A stretch of DNA of 64,000 nt from Aminobacter aminovorans (GCF_900445235.1 NZ_UFSM01000001.1:372001-436000); one strand, 5' to 3'; positions 46,927-57,044 are shown, counted from the first letter of the stretch. Notes: generated by a model from the sequence alone, not told the origin. Made by a program: numbers and translations.

Positions 46927-48426
46927 ATGTCGAAACTCATCATGCGCGGCGTAAGCAAGGCTTACGGCGCCACCCTGGCCTTGCGCCGCGGCGACCTCGC
47001 CGTCGACGCCGGCGAAGTGCATGTGCTGATCGGCTCGAACGGTTCGGGCAAGAGCACCCTGTGCAAGGTGCTGGCCGGCAGTGTGCGCCCAGACAGCGGC
47101 GAAATCCTCATCGACGGCAGGCCGGTCACCATCACCGGGCCGCATGCGGCACGCGCATCCGGCATCGGCATCTTCTACCAGGAGCTCAGCCTCGCCGGAC
47201 ATCGCACCGTGGCGGAAAACATCTGCCTGCCCGACATGCCAGGCGGCATCTTCGTCGACCGCGCAGCCCTGGAGAGCCGGGCACAGCGTTACATCGCTTT
47301 GTTCGACACCGTTTCCGGCGAGGGCTTCTCGGCCGAGGCAGTGGTCGAGAACCTGCGTGCCGACCAGCGCCAGCTGGTCGAGATCATGAAGGCGCTGGCG
47401 ACCGAGGCGCCGATCAGCATCTTCGACGAACCGACCTCAGCGCTCGACCGAGCACAGGTCGACCGCTTCTTCGAAATCCTGCGCGACCTGAAGGCCGAGG
47501 GGCGCAGCATCATCTTCATCTCGCACCGCATGGACGAGATCTTCGCCATCGGCGACCGCGTCACCGTCATCCGCGATGGCGAGACTGTCGGCACCGAGAA
47601 AATCGCCGACACCAACCCTGGCGCGGTGATCCGGCTGATGGTCGGCGGGCAGGACGAGCTTGCGCCCGGCACCAGTGCGCCGCCTGCCACGGCTGCGACG
47701 CGCAATGGCGCGGTGCTGACCGTCGCCAACTTCTCCGGCAAGGGCTTTGCCAATGTCGGCTTCGAGGTCGCCAAGGGCGAGATCCTCGGCTTCGGCGGTC
47801 TGCATGGCCAGGGCCAGTCAGCGGTGCTGCGCGCCATCTTCGGCGCCAACCCCTCCAGCGGCGGCACGCTTTCGCTATCAGGTTCGGCATTCGCCCCGTC
47901 CGACCCGCGCGCAGCAATCCGGCACGGCCTGGCCTACGTCTCCGGCGACCGCAGCCGCGACGGCGTCATCTCGGGCCGGCCGATCCTCGAGAACGTGACG
48001 CCGATCCACTATCTCCGCCAGAAGCTCTTCCTCGCGCGTCCGTCAGCCCTGGCAGAGCGGGTCAAGCCGGCGCTCGAGGCGCTGCACACCAAGTTCGCCG
48101 GGCTTTCGCATCCGATCAACTCGCTGTCAGGCGGCAACCAGCAGAAGATCGTCATCGCCCGTTGGCTGATCGACAGGCCCGACGTGCTGCTGCTCGACGA
48201 CCCGACCAAAGGTATCGACTTGTCGGCAAAGGCCGATCTGTTTTCGCTGATCCGCAAGCTCGCGGCCGAGGGCATGGGCATCGTGCTCTATTCCTCGGAG
48301 GATGCCGAGCTGCTCAACAATGCCGACCGCATCCTCGTCTTCAATGGCGGACAGTTGCGGCGCGAACTCACCGGCGCGGACAGAACGCGCTACAATCTTT
48401 ACCAGGCAGCTTACGAGGCCGCGTGA
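46927..48426 (+). CDS. ribose-type sugar ABC ATPase, tandem domains (RbsA-like)
   Basis: A 499-aa double ATPase. Domain 1 has Walker A GSNGSGKST, FYQELSL and Walker B SIFDEPTSALD, but its signature is degenerate (NLRADQRQ). Domain 2 (from about 255) lacks a canonical Walker A (FGGLHGQGQ) yet has LSGGNQQK and VLLLDDPTKGID. This asymmetry is normal for RbsA/MglA. Its stop overlaps the next start by one base. Confidence 0.94.
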   Translation: MSKLIMRGVSKAYGATLALRRGDLAVDAGEVHVLIGSNGSGKSTLCKVLAGSVRPDSGEILIDGRPVTITGPHAARASGIGIFYQELSLAGHRTVAENICLPDMPGGIFVDRAALESRAQRYIALFDTVSGEGFSAEAVVENLRADQRQLVEIMKALATEAPISIFDEPTSALDRAQVDRFFEILRDLKAEGRSIIFISHRMDEIFAIGDRVTVIRDGETVGTEKIADTNPGAVIRLMVGGQDELAPGTSAPPATAATRNGAVLTVANFSGKGFANVGFEVAKGEILGFGGLHGQGQSAVLRAIFGANPSSGGTLSLSGSAFAPSDPRAAIRHGLAYVSGDRSRDGVISGRPILENVTPIHYLRQKLFLARPSALAERVKPALEALHTKFAGLSHPINSLSGGNQQKIVIARWLIDRPDVLLLDDPTKGIDLSAKADLFSLIRKLAAEGMGIVLYSSEDAELLNNADRILVFNGGQLRRELTGADRTRYNLYQAAYEAA

Positions 48427-49412
48427 TGGATGCCGCGACCCTTCCTTCCAGCAAACCGGGCGGGCTCAAGCGCCTCATCGAGCGCTATCCGTTCCTGCCG
48501 GCGCTGGTCATCGCCATCGTCTTGCTTGCGCTCAACGGCCTCTACCAGCCGCGCAGCATAAGCTTCGCCGGCATCACAGGACTTACCAAGACCTACCTTG
48601 CTCTGATGATGCTCGCGATCGCCCAGACCTATGTCGTCTATGCCGGCGACATCGACCTCTCCGCCGGCGCCATCGTCTCGCTGGTCAATGTCATCATCGT
48701 GGTGACGATGGAGAAGCTGGGCGGCAACGGCTTCTCGGTGGTTGCAGCGCTTGGCATCGGGCTTCTCGTCGGCCTCGCCTGCGGCATCATTAACGGCATT
48801 GTGGTCGCAGCACTCAGGTTGCAGGCGATCGTCGCCACATTTGCCACCAGCATCTTCTTCACGGGTCTTGCACTTTACGTCATGCCGGTTGCCGGTACGC
48901 CGGCGCCCGTTGCCTTCTGGCGCACCTATGGCGGTCGGTTCTTCGAAATCCCCTTCGTCTTCTATGCTGCGGTGGCGCTGGCCATCGTGATCTACGTTCT
49001 CGCCCGCACGCGGCTTGCAACGCAACTGCTCGCCGTCGGCGACGACGCGCAGGCAGCCTATCAGAGCGGCCTGCCGGTGACCAAGATCCGCATCCAGGGC
49101 TACGCGCTGTGCGGCCTGTTCGCGGCACTCGCAGCTTTCTGCATCACCGGCGACACGGCCAGCGGCGACCCGCTTGTCGGCGGCAAGATGACACTTTTCT
49201 CGGTGGCAGCGGTGGTCCTCGGCGGCAGCGCACTGTCGGGCGGCTTCGGCACCGTCGTCGGCTCGATCATCGGGGCGCTGATCATCGGCCTGATCAACTC
49301 GCTGGTGTTCTTCGTCGGCACGCCGTCGGAATGGCAGAACCTGGTCCAGGGCTTCGCCATCCTGGTAGCGCTGATGGCCGGCATTCTCCTGGGGCGGAGG
49401 GCACGCGCATGA
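48426..49412 (+). CDS. ribose-type ABC permease 1 (RbsC-like)
   Basis: A 328-aa permease with about nine hydrophobic segments. TYVVYAGDIDLSAGAIVSLVNV is the family GGIDLSVG motif with a D/L variation, and LAVGDDAQAAYQSGLPVTK follows the loop region. ATG 48426 shares one base with the ATPase stop. It has an ATGA overlap with permease 2, with which it probably forms a heterodimer. Confidence 0.92.
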   Translation: MDAATLPSSKPGGLKRLIERYPFLPALVIAIVLLALNGLYQPRSISFAGITGLTKTYLALMMLAIAQTYVVYAGDIDLSAGAIVSLVNVIIVVTMEKLGGNGFSVVAALGIGLLVGLACGIINGIVVAALRLQAIVATFATSIFFTGLALYVMPVAGTPAPVAFWRTYGGRFFEIPFVFYAAVALAIVIYVLARTRLATQLLAVGDDAQAAYQSGLPVTKIRIQGYALCGLFAALAAFCITGDTASGDPLVGGKMTLFSVAAVVLGGSALSGGFGTVVGSIIGALIIGLINSLVFFVGTPSEWQNLVQGFAILVALMAGILLGRRARA

Positions 49413-50398
49413 CCATGGCAACCCAAACCCCAGCGGCAGGCCCCTCGCCGGTGCTGACCGTCCTCAAGCAGCCGCTGGTCGTGGCGCTGATCCTCATCGC
49501 CGCGCTTTTGCTGCTCGGCGAGGCGCTCTCGCCCGGCTTCGCCTCGGGCCAGCAGATCCTCCGCCTGCTCATAGTTGCCGCTTTGCTCGGAATCGTCGCC
49601 GCGGGCCAGAACCTGGTAATCCTGGGTGGCCGTGAAGGCATCGACCTCTCGGTCGGCGGCGTCGTCTCGCTCAGCGCGATCATCGGCGGCAACCTGATGA
49701 ATGGTACTGACGCCGGCATCGCACCCGCGATCCTCGGCTGCATCGCCGCCGGCGCCGTGATCGGCCTGTTCAACGGCCTCGGCGTGACACTCCTGCGCAT
49801 CCCGCCACTGGTCATGACGCTCGGCATGCTCGGCGTCCTGCAGGGCCTTCTCGTGGTGATCCGCAACGGTATTCCCTCAGGACGCGCCGCACCCGGACTG
49901 TCGCAGTTCGTTACCCAGCCTTTCCTCCTCGGCCTGCCCGGCATCATCTGGCTGTGGGTGGCGATCGGCCTGCTGATGGCCTTCATGCTCGGCCGCACCG
50001 TGTTCGGTCACCGCATCTATGCCATCGGCTCGAACGAACAGGCGGCCTTCATGGCCGGCGTGCCGGTGAAGCGCACCCGTATCGCCTTGTTCATGCTGTC
50101 GGGCGCATTCGCCGCCGTCGCCGGCATGTGCCTGATCGGCTATTCCGGTTCGTCCTTCGCCAATGTCGGCGAGCAGTACATGCTGCCCTCGATCATCGCC
50201 GTGGTGTTCGGCGGCACGCCGCTGTCGGGCGGCAAGGGCGGCTATACCGGAACCATGGCGGGTGCCGTGCTGCTGGTCGTGCTGCAAAGCATCCTGACGA
50301 CGGTGCATATCGAAGAGTCCGGGCGGCAGATGGTGTTCGGCGCGACCTTGCTGATCCTGATGCTGTTCTACGGCCGTGGCAGGGCGATGCGCGCATGA
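49409..50398 (+). CDS. ribose-type ABC permease 2 (RbsC-like)
   Basis: A 329-aa permease. NLVILGGREGIDLSVGGVVSLSAI is the classical family motif, AIGSNEQAAFMAGVPVKR the coupling loop, and VFGGTPLSGGKGG a conserved periplasmic-side stretch. Operons with two RbsC-type permeases are common in rhizobia. It overlaps the LacI gene by ATGA. Confidence 0.92.
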   Translation: MTMATQTPAAGPSPVLTVLKQPLVVALILIAALLLLGEALSPGFASGQQILRLLIVAALLGIVAAGQNLVILGGREGIDLSVGGVVSLSAIIGGNLMNGTDAGIAPAILGCIAAGAVIGLFNGLGVTLLRIPPLVMTLGMLGVLQGLLVVIRNGIPSGRAAPGLSQFVTQPFLLGLPGIIWLWVAIGLLMAFMLGRTVFGHRIYAIGSNEQAAFMAGVPVKRTRIALFMLSGAFAAVAGMCLIGYSGSSFANVGEQYMLPSIIAVVFGGTPLSGGKGGYTGTMAGAVLLVVLQSILTTVHIEESGRQMVFGATLLILMLFYGRGRAMRA

Positions 50399-51411
50399 AC
50401 GAGCGACCCAAGATCAAGGACATCGCCGAGCGGCTGGGCGTTTCCGCGGCCACCGTGTCGCGCGCGCTTTCAGACAGCGGTCTCGTCGCCGAGCCGACGC
50501 TGAGCCGCATCCGCGAGGTGGCGCGCGAGATGAACTACCGGCCAAATGTCAGCGCCCGCAACCTGCGCACGCAGAAGGCGATGGCGGTGCTGATGGTGGT
50601 CCGCGACGTCGGCAACCCATTCTACCTCGAGATCCTCAAGGGTGTCGAAGCGACCGCCCGCGCCGCCGGCTATTCGGTGCTGATGGGCAATACCGAAAAC
50701 GACTCCGACCGCGAGATCGAATATTTCGACATGCTGCGCGACGGCCATGCCGACGGCATGATCCTGATGACCGGCAAGCTGCCCCACCGCGACGGTTTTG
50801 TTGCCTCGGTCGAAGGCGGCGCGCCGATCGTGGTCGCGCTGGAGGAGATCCAGGATGCCGGCTTCCCGCATGTGATGATCGACAATGCGGCAGCCGCCCG
50901 CAACGCCGTCGAGCATCTGATCGGCCTCGGCCATGCCAGGATCGCCCATGTCTCCGGCCCGGTGCCGGAAATCATGAGCGTCGACCGCCGCGATGGCTAC
51001 CGCGCCGCCATGCAGGCGGCGGGACTCGCCATTCCGGAAGGCTACGAACAGCGCGGCGACTATCTGCTGCACACCGGCCAACGCCTCTGCCGCGCCCTGT
51101 TCGAGCTGCCCGAGCCGCCGACGGCGATCTTCGTCGCCAACGACGAAATGGCCTTCGGCGTGATCCACGAATTGCGCAAGCTCGGCCTCGACGTGCCGGG
51201 CCAGGTCTCGGTCGTCGGCTTCGACGACCTGTTCCTGAGCGAGGCCTTCTATCCGCCGCTGACCACGGTCAGCCAGCCGCGCACCGACATCGGCCGCGCC
51301 GCCATGACCATGCTGCTCGACCTGTTGTCGGGCGGTGCTACGCCGCGCAAACCGGTGATGCTGCCGACAACGCTCAAGGTTCGCGGCACCACGGCGCCTG
51401 CGCCGAAATGA
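50395..51411 (+). CDS. LacI-family regulator
   Basis: A 338-aa repressor. The helix-turn-helix [20 protein letters not shown] and hinge [13 protein letters not shown] occupy residues 6-60, and a type I sugar-binding effector domain follows ([31 protein letters not shown]). It is fifth in the transporter operon and should bind the site at 45753-45766. The inducer is presumably the imported sugar. Confidence 0.93.
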   Translation: MNERPKIKDIAERLGVSAATVSRALSDSGLVAEPTLSRIREVAREMNYRPNVSARNLRTQKAMAVLMVVRDVGNPFYLEILKGVEATARAAGYSVLMGNTENDSDREIEYFDMLRDGHADGMILMTGKLPHRDGFVASVEGGAPIVVALEEIQDAGFPHVMIDNAAAARNAVEHLIGLGHARIAHVSGPVPEIMSVDRRDGYRAAMQAAGLAIPEGYEQRGDYLLHTGQRLCRALFELPEPPTAIFVANDEMAFGVIHELRKLGLDVPGQVSVVGFDDLFLSEAFYPPLTTVSQPRTDIGRAAMTMLLDLLSGGATPRKPVMLPTTLKVRGTTAPAPK

Positions 51412-51432
51412 TTTCAGTCTAGGGGACCTCAC

Positions 51433-52677
51433 ATGACCGGATTGCCCAAACAGCGGCTGCGCGTCGGCTTCGTCGGAAGCGGCTTCATCGCGGAATTCCA
51501 TCTCAAGGGCATGCTCGGCGTGCGCAATGTCGATGTCACGGGCGTGTTCAGCCGCAAGGCGGAGAACCGCGCCCGCTTCGCCAATCGCGTTGCAGAACTT
51601 GGCCTCGGCGAATGCACCAGCCACGACAGCCTGGAATCGCTCGTCAACGCCGACAATGTCGACGCGATCTGGATCCTTTCGCCCAACTACACCCGCCTCG
51701 ACGTGATGCGAACGCTGCATGCCGAGGTGAAGGCAGGCCGCAGCAAGGTCATCGCTGTCGCCTGCGAAAAGCCGCTGGCCCGCACCATCGCCGAGGCGCG
51801 CGAGATGCTGCGCCTCGCCGAAGACGCTGGCCTCAACCACGGCTATCTCGAAAACCAGGTGTTCTGCACACCGGTCATTCGCGGCAAGGACATCATCTGG
51901 CGCCGTGCCGCCTCGGCTACCGGCCGGCCCTATCTGGCGCGCGCGGCGGAAGAGCACTCCGGTCCGCATGAGCCGTGGTTCTGGCAGGGCGACAAGCAGG
52001 GCGGCGGCGTCCTGTCCGACATGATGTGCCACAGCGTCGAGGTGGCCCGCCACCTGCTGACCAAGCCGGGTGCTCAGCGCAAGTCGCTGACCATCAAGCA
52101 GGTCAGCGGCACGGTCGCCAACCTCAAATGGACGCGGCCCAGCTATGCCGACCAGCTGCGCAAGCGCTTTGGCAATGATGTCGATTACCGCAACCGCCCT
52201 TCGGAGGATTTCGCCCGCGGCACCATCCTGCTCGAGGACGAAGAGGGCAACGAACTGGTCATCGAGGCAACGACGTCGTGGGCCTATGTCGGTGCCGGCC
52301 TGCGCATCCAGCTCGAACTGCTCGGGCCCGAATATGCGATGGAGTTCAACTCGCTCAACACCGGGCTGAAGATCTTCATGTCGCGCGAGGTCAAGGGCGA
52401 GGAAGGCGAAGACCTGGTCGAAAAGCAGAACGCCGAACAGGGGCTGATGCCGGTGCTGGAAGACGAGGCCGGCGTCTATGGCTACACCGACGAGAACCGC
52501 CACATGGTCGAGTGCTTCCGCAAGGGCGAAACGCCGATGGAAACATTCCATGACGGGCTCGCCGTCGTCGAGATCCTGATGGGGCTGTATCGCTCGGCCG
52601 AAATCAGCGGCTCGGTCAGCTTCCCCGCGCCGGAGCTCGAGAACTACGTGCCGGTTGTCGCCCGCACGGGCGCCTGA
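51433..52677 (+). CDS. Gfo/Idh/MocA-family dehydrogenase
   Basis: A 414-aa oxidoreductase with Rossmann GFVGSGFIAEFH (about residues 11-22), CEKPLARTIAEA with the catalytic lysine, and GGGVLSDMMCHSVEV carrying the conserved His region. GGGGACC precedes the ATG, 21 bp after lacI. It probably starts oxidation of the sugar or polyol brought in by the operon's importer. Confidence 0.9.
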   Translation: MTGLPKQRLRVGFVGSGFIAEFHLKGMLGVRNVDVTGVFSRKAENRARFANRVAELGLGECTSHDSLESLVNADNVDAIWILSPNYTRLDVMRTLHAEVKAGRSKVIAVACEKPLARTIAEAREMLRLAEDAGLNHGYLENQVFCTPVIRGKDIIWRRAASATGRPYLARAAEEHSGPHEPWFWQGDKQGGGVLSDMMCHSVEVARHLLTKPGAQRKSLTIKQVSGTVANLKWTRPSYADQLRKRFGNDVDYRNRPSEDFARGTILLEDEEGNELVIEATTSWAYVGAGLRIQLELLGPEYAMEFNSLNTGLKIFMSREVKGEEGEDLVEKQNAEQGLMPVLEDEAGVYGYTDENRHMVECFRKGETPMETFHDGLAVVEILMGLYRSAEISGSVSFPAPELENYVPVVARTGA

Positions 52678-52897
52678 GCGGACCATCCGACAGCCGGATC
52701 ATGGAGCCCCCGCTCCGGTCCGCTGGCGACGGGCAAGGCCGCAACCTTCGGCGACCTTGCCTGAACCTGAGGAAGATGTTCGGCAGGGTCGTCAAATCAC
52801 TCGAAACACGCTATGATTTGCCATGGTGAAGGTCGCGGTTTGGCGTGACCACTCATGCCAAGCGCGAGCCGCGACCCACCCTAACGGAGGAGTGGTC

Positions 52898-53770
52898 ATG
52901 GCAAGTTTCCATGTGTACGCAGGTGCCACCAATACGATCGAGCATCCCGCCATCCGCCGAATATCGGTCGCGGATGTGTTTGACGCGCTGCGACGTGGCT
53001 TCGACGACTTTTGGGACAAGCCTTCGCATTACGTTTTCCTGTGCCTGATCTATCCGATCGTCGGGGTGTTCCTGATCACATGGACATCGGGCGGAAACGC
53101 CCTGCAGCTCATTTTCCCGCTGATGTCCGGCTTTGCCTTGCTCGGCCCCTTCTTCGGCATCGGTCTCTATGAGATCAGCCGAAGGCGTGAGCAAAACCTA
53201 GACACGTCCTGGAGGCATGCTTTCGATGTCAGGCATTCGCCGGCCATTCCTGCGATGTTGGTCATCGGCATCATGCTGCTCGCGCTCTTCGTCGCATGGC
53301 TGCTGGTCGCGCAGGTGCTCTACAGCTGGCTTTATGGAGCGGGCGCACCCCTGTCGATGGCATCGTTCTTCAGCGACCTCTTCACCACTCAGCGCGGCTG
53401 GACGCTGATTATCCTCGGCAATCTGATCGGTTTCCTGTTCGCTCTGACGGTGCTTTGCACCACCGTCGTCGCCTTGCCGCTGCTGCTCGACTGCGATGTC
53501 GGTGCTTATGCCGCGATCGAAACCTCGGCACGGGCGGTGCGGGACAATCCGGTACCGATGCTGCTGTGGGGCCTGATCGTCGCTGTCGCGCTGCTGATCG
53601 GGTCGCTGCCGTTCCTGGCGGGCCTTGCCGTCGTCATCCCGGTGCTCGGCCACGCGACGTGGCACCTCTATCGCAAGGTCGTGGAAGTCCCGGCTGAGAA
53701 GAAGACGCCCCTGCCACCTGCTCCCGACAAAGGGGAGGATGGACACTTCCCATACTGGCTTCGCGGATAG
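52898..53770 (+). CDS. DUF2189 family membrane protein
   Basis: A 290-aa inner-membrane protein with six hydrophobic segments and the DUF2189 openings ISVADVFDALRRGFDDFWDKPSHYVFL and GFALLGPFFGIGLYEISRRRE. Function is unknown; relatives are sometimes tied to cytochrome c oxidase assembly regions. The ATG at 52898 has GGAGGAG upstream. The last 25 residues (TPLPPAPDKGEDGHFPYW) look like read-through into intergenic repeat-type DNA. Confidence 0.85.
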   Translation: MASFHVYAGATNTIEHPAIRRISVADVFDALRRGFDDFWDKPSHYVFLCLIYPIVGVFLITWTSGGNALQLIFPLMSGFALLGPFFGIGLYEISRRREQNLDTSWRHAFDVRHSPAIPAMLVIGIMLLALFVAWLLVAQVLYSWLYGAGAPLSMASFFSDLFTTQRGWTLIILGNLIGFLFALTVLCTTVVALPLLLDCDVGAYAAIETSARAVRDNPVPMLLWGLIVAVALLIGSLPFLAGLAVVIPVLGHATWHLYRKVVEVPAEKKTPLPPAPDKGEDGHFPYWLRG

Positions 53771-53795
53771 TCGACCTGGCCAAATCTTCTGTGAA

Positions 53796-53821
53796 CCTTC
53801 TCCCCGCAATCGAGGAGAAGG
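53796..53821. terminator. hairpin between convergent DUF2189 and sigma factor genes
   Basis: CCTTCTCC at 53796-53803 pairs with GGAGAAGG at 53814-53821, loop of ten bases, 25 bp past the DUF2189 stop and 71 bp past the sigma-factor stop. Confidence 0.6.
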
Positions 53822-53892
53822 CACCCCGGCGTGATCGGGCGAAGTCGCGGCACCGACGTCGTCGCGCTGATTACTTCGACCTTTTCGCGCGG

Positions 53893-55185
53893 CTACTGCA
53901 GCTGGCGGCTTGGCGCCTTGGCGGTCGCTTTAACCGAAGTCGGTGAAGGCGCCGAAAGCCGGTCGAGATGCATGCGGATATGAGCGGCTTCGGCTGCGGT
54001 GTTGGCCAGCGCGATCGCCCGGTCGAAGGCTTCGCGCGCTTCCTCGCTGCGGCCGAGCTGCATCAACAGCCCACCCTTGACGCCGAAGAAGTGGAAATAG
54101 CCCGACAGCTTCGGTGCCAGCGGCTCGATCAGCTTCAGAGCCGCCTCAGGTCCGCGCAGCTTGGCGAAGGCAACCGCGCGGTTGAGCGTAACGACCGGCG
54201 ACGGCGTCATCGATTCCAGCACAGAATAGAGCAGGTCGATCTCGGCCCAGTCGGTATCCTCGGGCCGAGCGGCGCGGGCATGGAGTGCTGCGATCGCCGA
54301 CTGGATCTGGTAGGGGCCGGGCCGGCGATGGCGCATCGCCTTGTCGATCAGCGCGAGGCCTTCGTCGATCAGCGCCTTGTTCCACAACGTGCGGTCCTGG
54401 TCGTCCATCAGCACCAGTTCGCCCTCGGCATTGAAGCGGGCGGCGGCGCGGGCATGCTGGAGCAGCAGCAGGGCCGTCAGGCCCATCACTTCGGGCTCGG
54501 TCTGGAACAGGCGCAGCAACAGCCGCGCCAGCCTTATCGCCTCCTCGCACAGCGGCGCGCGGTTGGCGATCTCGGTGGCACCGGCGGAGTAACCTTCGTT
54601 GAAGACGAGATAGACCATGGCGAGTACGGCTGCGACCCGTTCCGAGCGCTCGACCGGACCCGGCGCCTCGAACGGCACGTCGGCATTGGCGATGCGGGCC
54701 TTGGCGCGGGTGATGCGCTGCTCCATGGCGCTTTCACCGACAAGGAAGGCACGCGCGATCTGCTTGACCGACAAGCCGGAGACGATGCGCAGGGCAAGCG
54801 CCACCTGCTGCGTCGCCGGCAGGTCGGGATGGCAGCAGATGAACAGCAGGCGCAGGATGTCGTCGCGATAATGCTGGCCATCGAGCCGTTCGGCGATATC
54901 GGCCTCGGCGTCGTCGAGGTCGGATACCAGCTCTTCGGCCGGCAGCGGCGCCTGCTTGCTCTGGCGGCGTGCGGCGTCGATGCCGGAATTGCGGCCGACG
55001 AAGATCAGCCAGGCGGCCGGATCACGCGGCGGCCCCTTCTCCGGCCAACTGCGCAGGGCGCGCAGGCAGGCCTCCTGGAACGCTTCTTCCGCAGTGTCGA
55101 GGTTGCGGAAATAACGCAGCAGGGCCGCCAACGCCTGAGGCCGGGCGGAAGAAAGTGCCGTGTTGATCCAGGCCGGGTCGGTCAT
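53893..55185 (-). CDS. ECF sigma factor, ECF42-type with C-terminal TPR-like extension
   Basis: A 430-aa sigma factor, more than twice the usual ECF length. Sigma-2 (residues about 10-75, LRYFRNLDTAEEAFQEACLRAL) and sigma-4 (about 115-165, LSVKQIARAFLVGESAMEQRI) are followed by a 250-residue helical extension with VYLVFNEGYSA and VTLNRAVAFAKLRGPEAAL, typical of ECF42. There is no anti-sigma gene; the DGPF protein takes the partner position. Start ATG overlaps that gene's stop (ATGA). Confidence 0.9.
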   Translation of the reverse strand: MTDPAWINTALSSARPQALAALLRYFRNLDTAEEAFQEACLRALRSWPEKGPPRDPAAWLIFVGRNSGIDAARRQSKQAPLPAEELVSDLDDAEADIAERLDGQHYRDDILRLLFICCHPDLPATQQVALALRIVSGLSVKQIARAFLVGESAMEQRITRAKARIANADVPFEAPGPVERSERVAAVLAMVYLVFNEGYSAGATEIANRAPLCEEAIRLARLLLRLFQTEPEVMGLTALLLLQHARAAARFNAEGELVLMDDQDRTLWNKALIDEGLALIDKAMRHRRPGPYQIQSAIAALHARAARPEDTDWAEIDLLYSVLESMTPSPVVTLNRAVAFAKLRGPEAALKLIEPLAPKLSGYFHFFGVKGGLLMQLGRSEEAREAFDRAIALANTAAEAAHIRMHLDRLSAPSPTSVKATAKAPSRQLQ

Positions 55186-55556
55186 ACTGCCTCTTTTCCG
55201 GGGAAAAATGCGCCGATCGGGCGCAGTTCGTAAGAGCCGCCGCCAGGATTGGCTTCCGCCAGGTCCTTGGCCACGGCAACGGCATCGTCGAGCGTTGCAC
55301 AGTCGACGACGTAGAAACCGAGAAACTGCTCCTTGGTTTCGGCGAAGGGCCCGTCGATGACCAGCGGTTCGTCCTTGGTCTTGCGCAAGGTGGTGGCGGC
55401 CGTCGTCGGCATCAGCCGGGCGACCGGTCCGAGCCTGCCCTGGTCGCGCAGCTTGCCGGTGACGACCTGCAGGCGCGCCATCACCTCGTCGTCCTGCTCC
55501 TTGGACCAGGCGCAGACGACGTCTTCGTTGTTGTAGCAAAGGATGGCGTAGAGCAT
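55182..55556 (-). CDS. YCII-related DGPF protein, ECF42 partner
   Basis: A 124-aa protein with MLYAILCYNNEDVV at the start and the DGPFAETKEQFLGFYVVD signature of YCII-related DGPF proteins, which are the known neighbours and targets of ECF42 sigma factors. Biochemical role unknown. AAGGAACTGAAAAG precedes the ATG. It is first in a two-gene operon; a fitting ECF42 promoter lies just upstream. Confidence 0.9.
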   Translation of the reverse strand: MLYAILCYNNEDVVCAWSKEQDDEVMARLQVVTGKLRDQGRLGPVARLMPTTAATTLRKTKDEPLVIDGPFAETKEQFLGFYVVDCATLDDAVAVAKDLAEANPGGGSYELRPIGAFFPGKEAV

Positions 55557-55578
55557 CTTTTCAGTTCCTTCATGACTA

Positions 55579-55606
55579 GGACGCGCGAGTATGCGCAATT
55601 CCGACA
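55579..55606 (-). promoter_or_regulatory. candidate ECF42 promoter (TGTCGG-N17-CGTC)
   Basis: On the minus strand TGTCGG (55601-55606), 17-bp spacer and CGTCC (from 55583 down to 55579) lie 23 bp before the DGPF gene. ECF42 promoters are described with TGTCGA in the -35 and a CG(A/T)C-type -10, so this fits with one mismatch. Autoregulation is inferred. Confidence 0.55.
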
Positions 55607-55744
55607 GGGCGTCGGCAACTTTTTTTGCCGTGCGCGAGGACCAATGCCTTCGGCCGCCGTGACGGCTTGTGAAAAGCCGGGAGAGGTGCAGATATGACGC
55701 CGGTTTGGTGCCTGCAAGGTGCCGGCGAGGTTGGAGGACCACCG

Positions 55745-57019
55745 ATGAAAAACGCCGAAATTTCACAGCGCAAGATGCAGACCATCGCTCGCGGCGTCGG
55801 CATGACGACGCAGGTCTATGCCGACCGCGCCGAGAACTCCGAAATCTGGGATGTCGAAGGCCGCCGCTACATCGACTTCTCCTCCGGTATCGCCGTGGTC
55901 AACACCGGCCACCGCCATCCGCGCGTCATCGAGGCGGTCAAGGCGCAGCTCGACCGCTTCACCCACACCTGCCACCAGGTCGTGCCCTATGAGAGTTATG
56001 TCAGGCTCGGCGAGAGGCTGAATACAATCGCCCCGATGAAGGGCGACAAGCGTACGATCTTCGTGACAACTGGCGCGGAAGCGGTCGAAAACGCCATCAA
56101 GATCGCCCGCAACGCCACCGGCCGCCAGGCTGTCATTGCTTTTGCCGGTGGCTTTCACGGCCGCACCTTCATGGGCATGGCGCTGACCGGCAAGGTGCAG
56201 CCTTACAAGGCAGGCTTCGGTGCCATGCCAGGTGATGTCTTCCACGCGCCTTTTCCAGTGCCGCTGCATGGCGTAACGGTGGCCGATGCGCTGGCAGCGC
56301 TCGACCGGCTGTTCAAGGCCGACGTCGATCCGGCCCGGGTCGCCGCCATCATCATCGAGCCGGTGCAGGGCGAAGGCGGCTTCTATGAGGTGCCGCGTGA
56401 CTTCATGACGGCGCTGCGCAAGATCTGCGACCAGCACGGCATGCTCCTCATCGCCGACGAAGTGCAGACCGGCTTTGCCCGTACCGGCAAGATGTTCGCC
56501 ATGAATCATCACGACGTCGCCCCCGATCTGATGACGATGGCGAAGAGCCTCGCCGGCGGCTTCCCGCTCGCCGCCGTCACCGGCCGGGCCGAGCTGATGG
56601 ACGCGCCCAATCCGGGCGGCCTCGGCGGCACCTATGGCGGCAGCCCGATCGGCGTCGCGGCGGCGCATGCCGTGCTCGACGTCATCGAGGACGAGAAGCT
56701 CTGCGACCGCGCCAACCAGCTCGGCGCGCGGCTCAAGCAGCGGCTGGAATCGCTGCGCGACGAGGTGCCCGAAATCACCGACATCCGCGGCCCCGGTTTC
56801 ATGAACGCGGTCGAGTTCAACGACGTGAAGACCAAACTGCCGTCGGCCGACTTCGCCAACGCCGTCAGGCTCAAGGCGCTCGACAAGGGCCTGATCCTGC
56901 TCACCTGTGGCATCCACGGGAATGTCATCCGCTTCCTGGCGCCAATCACCATCCAGGACGACGTCATGACCGAGGCGCTCGACATCCTCGAGGCGTCGAT
57001 CCGAGAGGTGCGAGCGTAA
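55745..57019 (+). CDS. gabT: 4-aminobutyrate aminotransferase
   Basis: A 424-aa class III PLP aminotransferase converting GABA plus 2-oxoglutarate to succinate semialdehyde plus glutamate. Motifs are DFSSGIAVVNTGHRHPRV, TTGAEAVENAIKIAR, AFAGGFHGRT, LIADEVQTGFARTGK and the PLP lysine in TMAKSLAGGFPLAAVTG. TTGGAGGACC precedes the ATG. No gabD is adjacent. A hairpin terminator follows. Confidence 0.93.
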   Translation: MKNAEISQRKMQTIARGVGMTTQVYADRAENSEIWDVEGRRYIDFSSGIAVVNTGHRHPRVIEAVKAQLDRFTHTCHQVVPYESYVRLGERLNTIAPMKGDKRTIFVTTGAEAVENAIKIARNATGRQAVIAFAGGFHGRTFMGMALTGKVQPYKAGFGAMPGDVFHAPFPVPLHGVTVADALAALDRLFKADVDPARVAAIIIEPVQGEGGFYEVPRDFMTALRKICDQHGMLLIADEVQTGFARTGKMFAMNHHDVAPDLMTMAKSLAGGFPLAAVTGRAELMDAPNPGGLGGTYGGSPIGVAAAHAVLDVIEDEKLCDRANQLGARLKQRLESLRDEVPEITDIRGPGFMNAVEFNDVKTKLPSADFANAVRLKALDKGLILLTCGIHGNVIRFLAPITIQDDVMTEALDILEASIREVRA

Positions 57020-57044
57020 GCTTCCCGTCAATGGGCGGCCTCCT

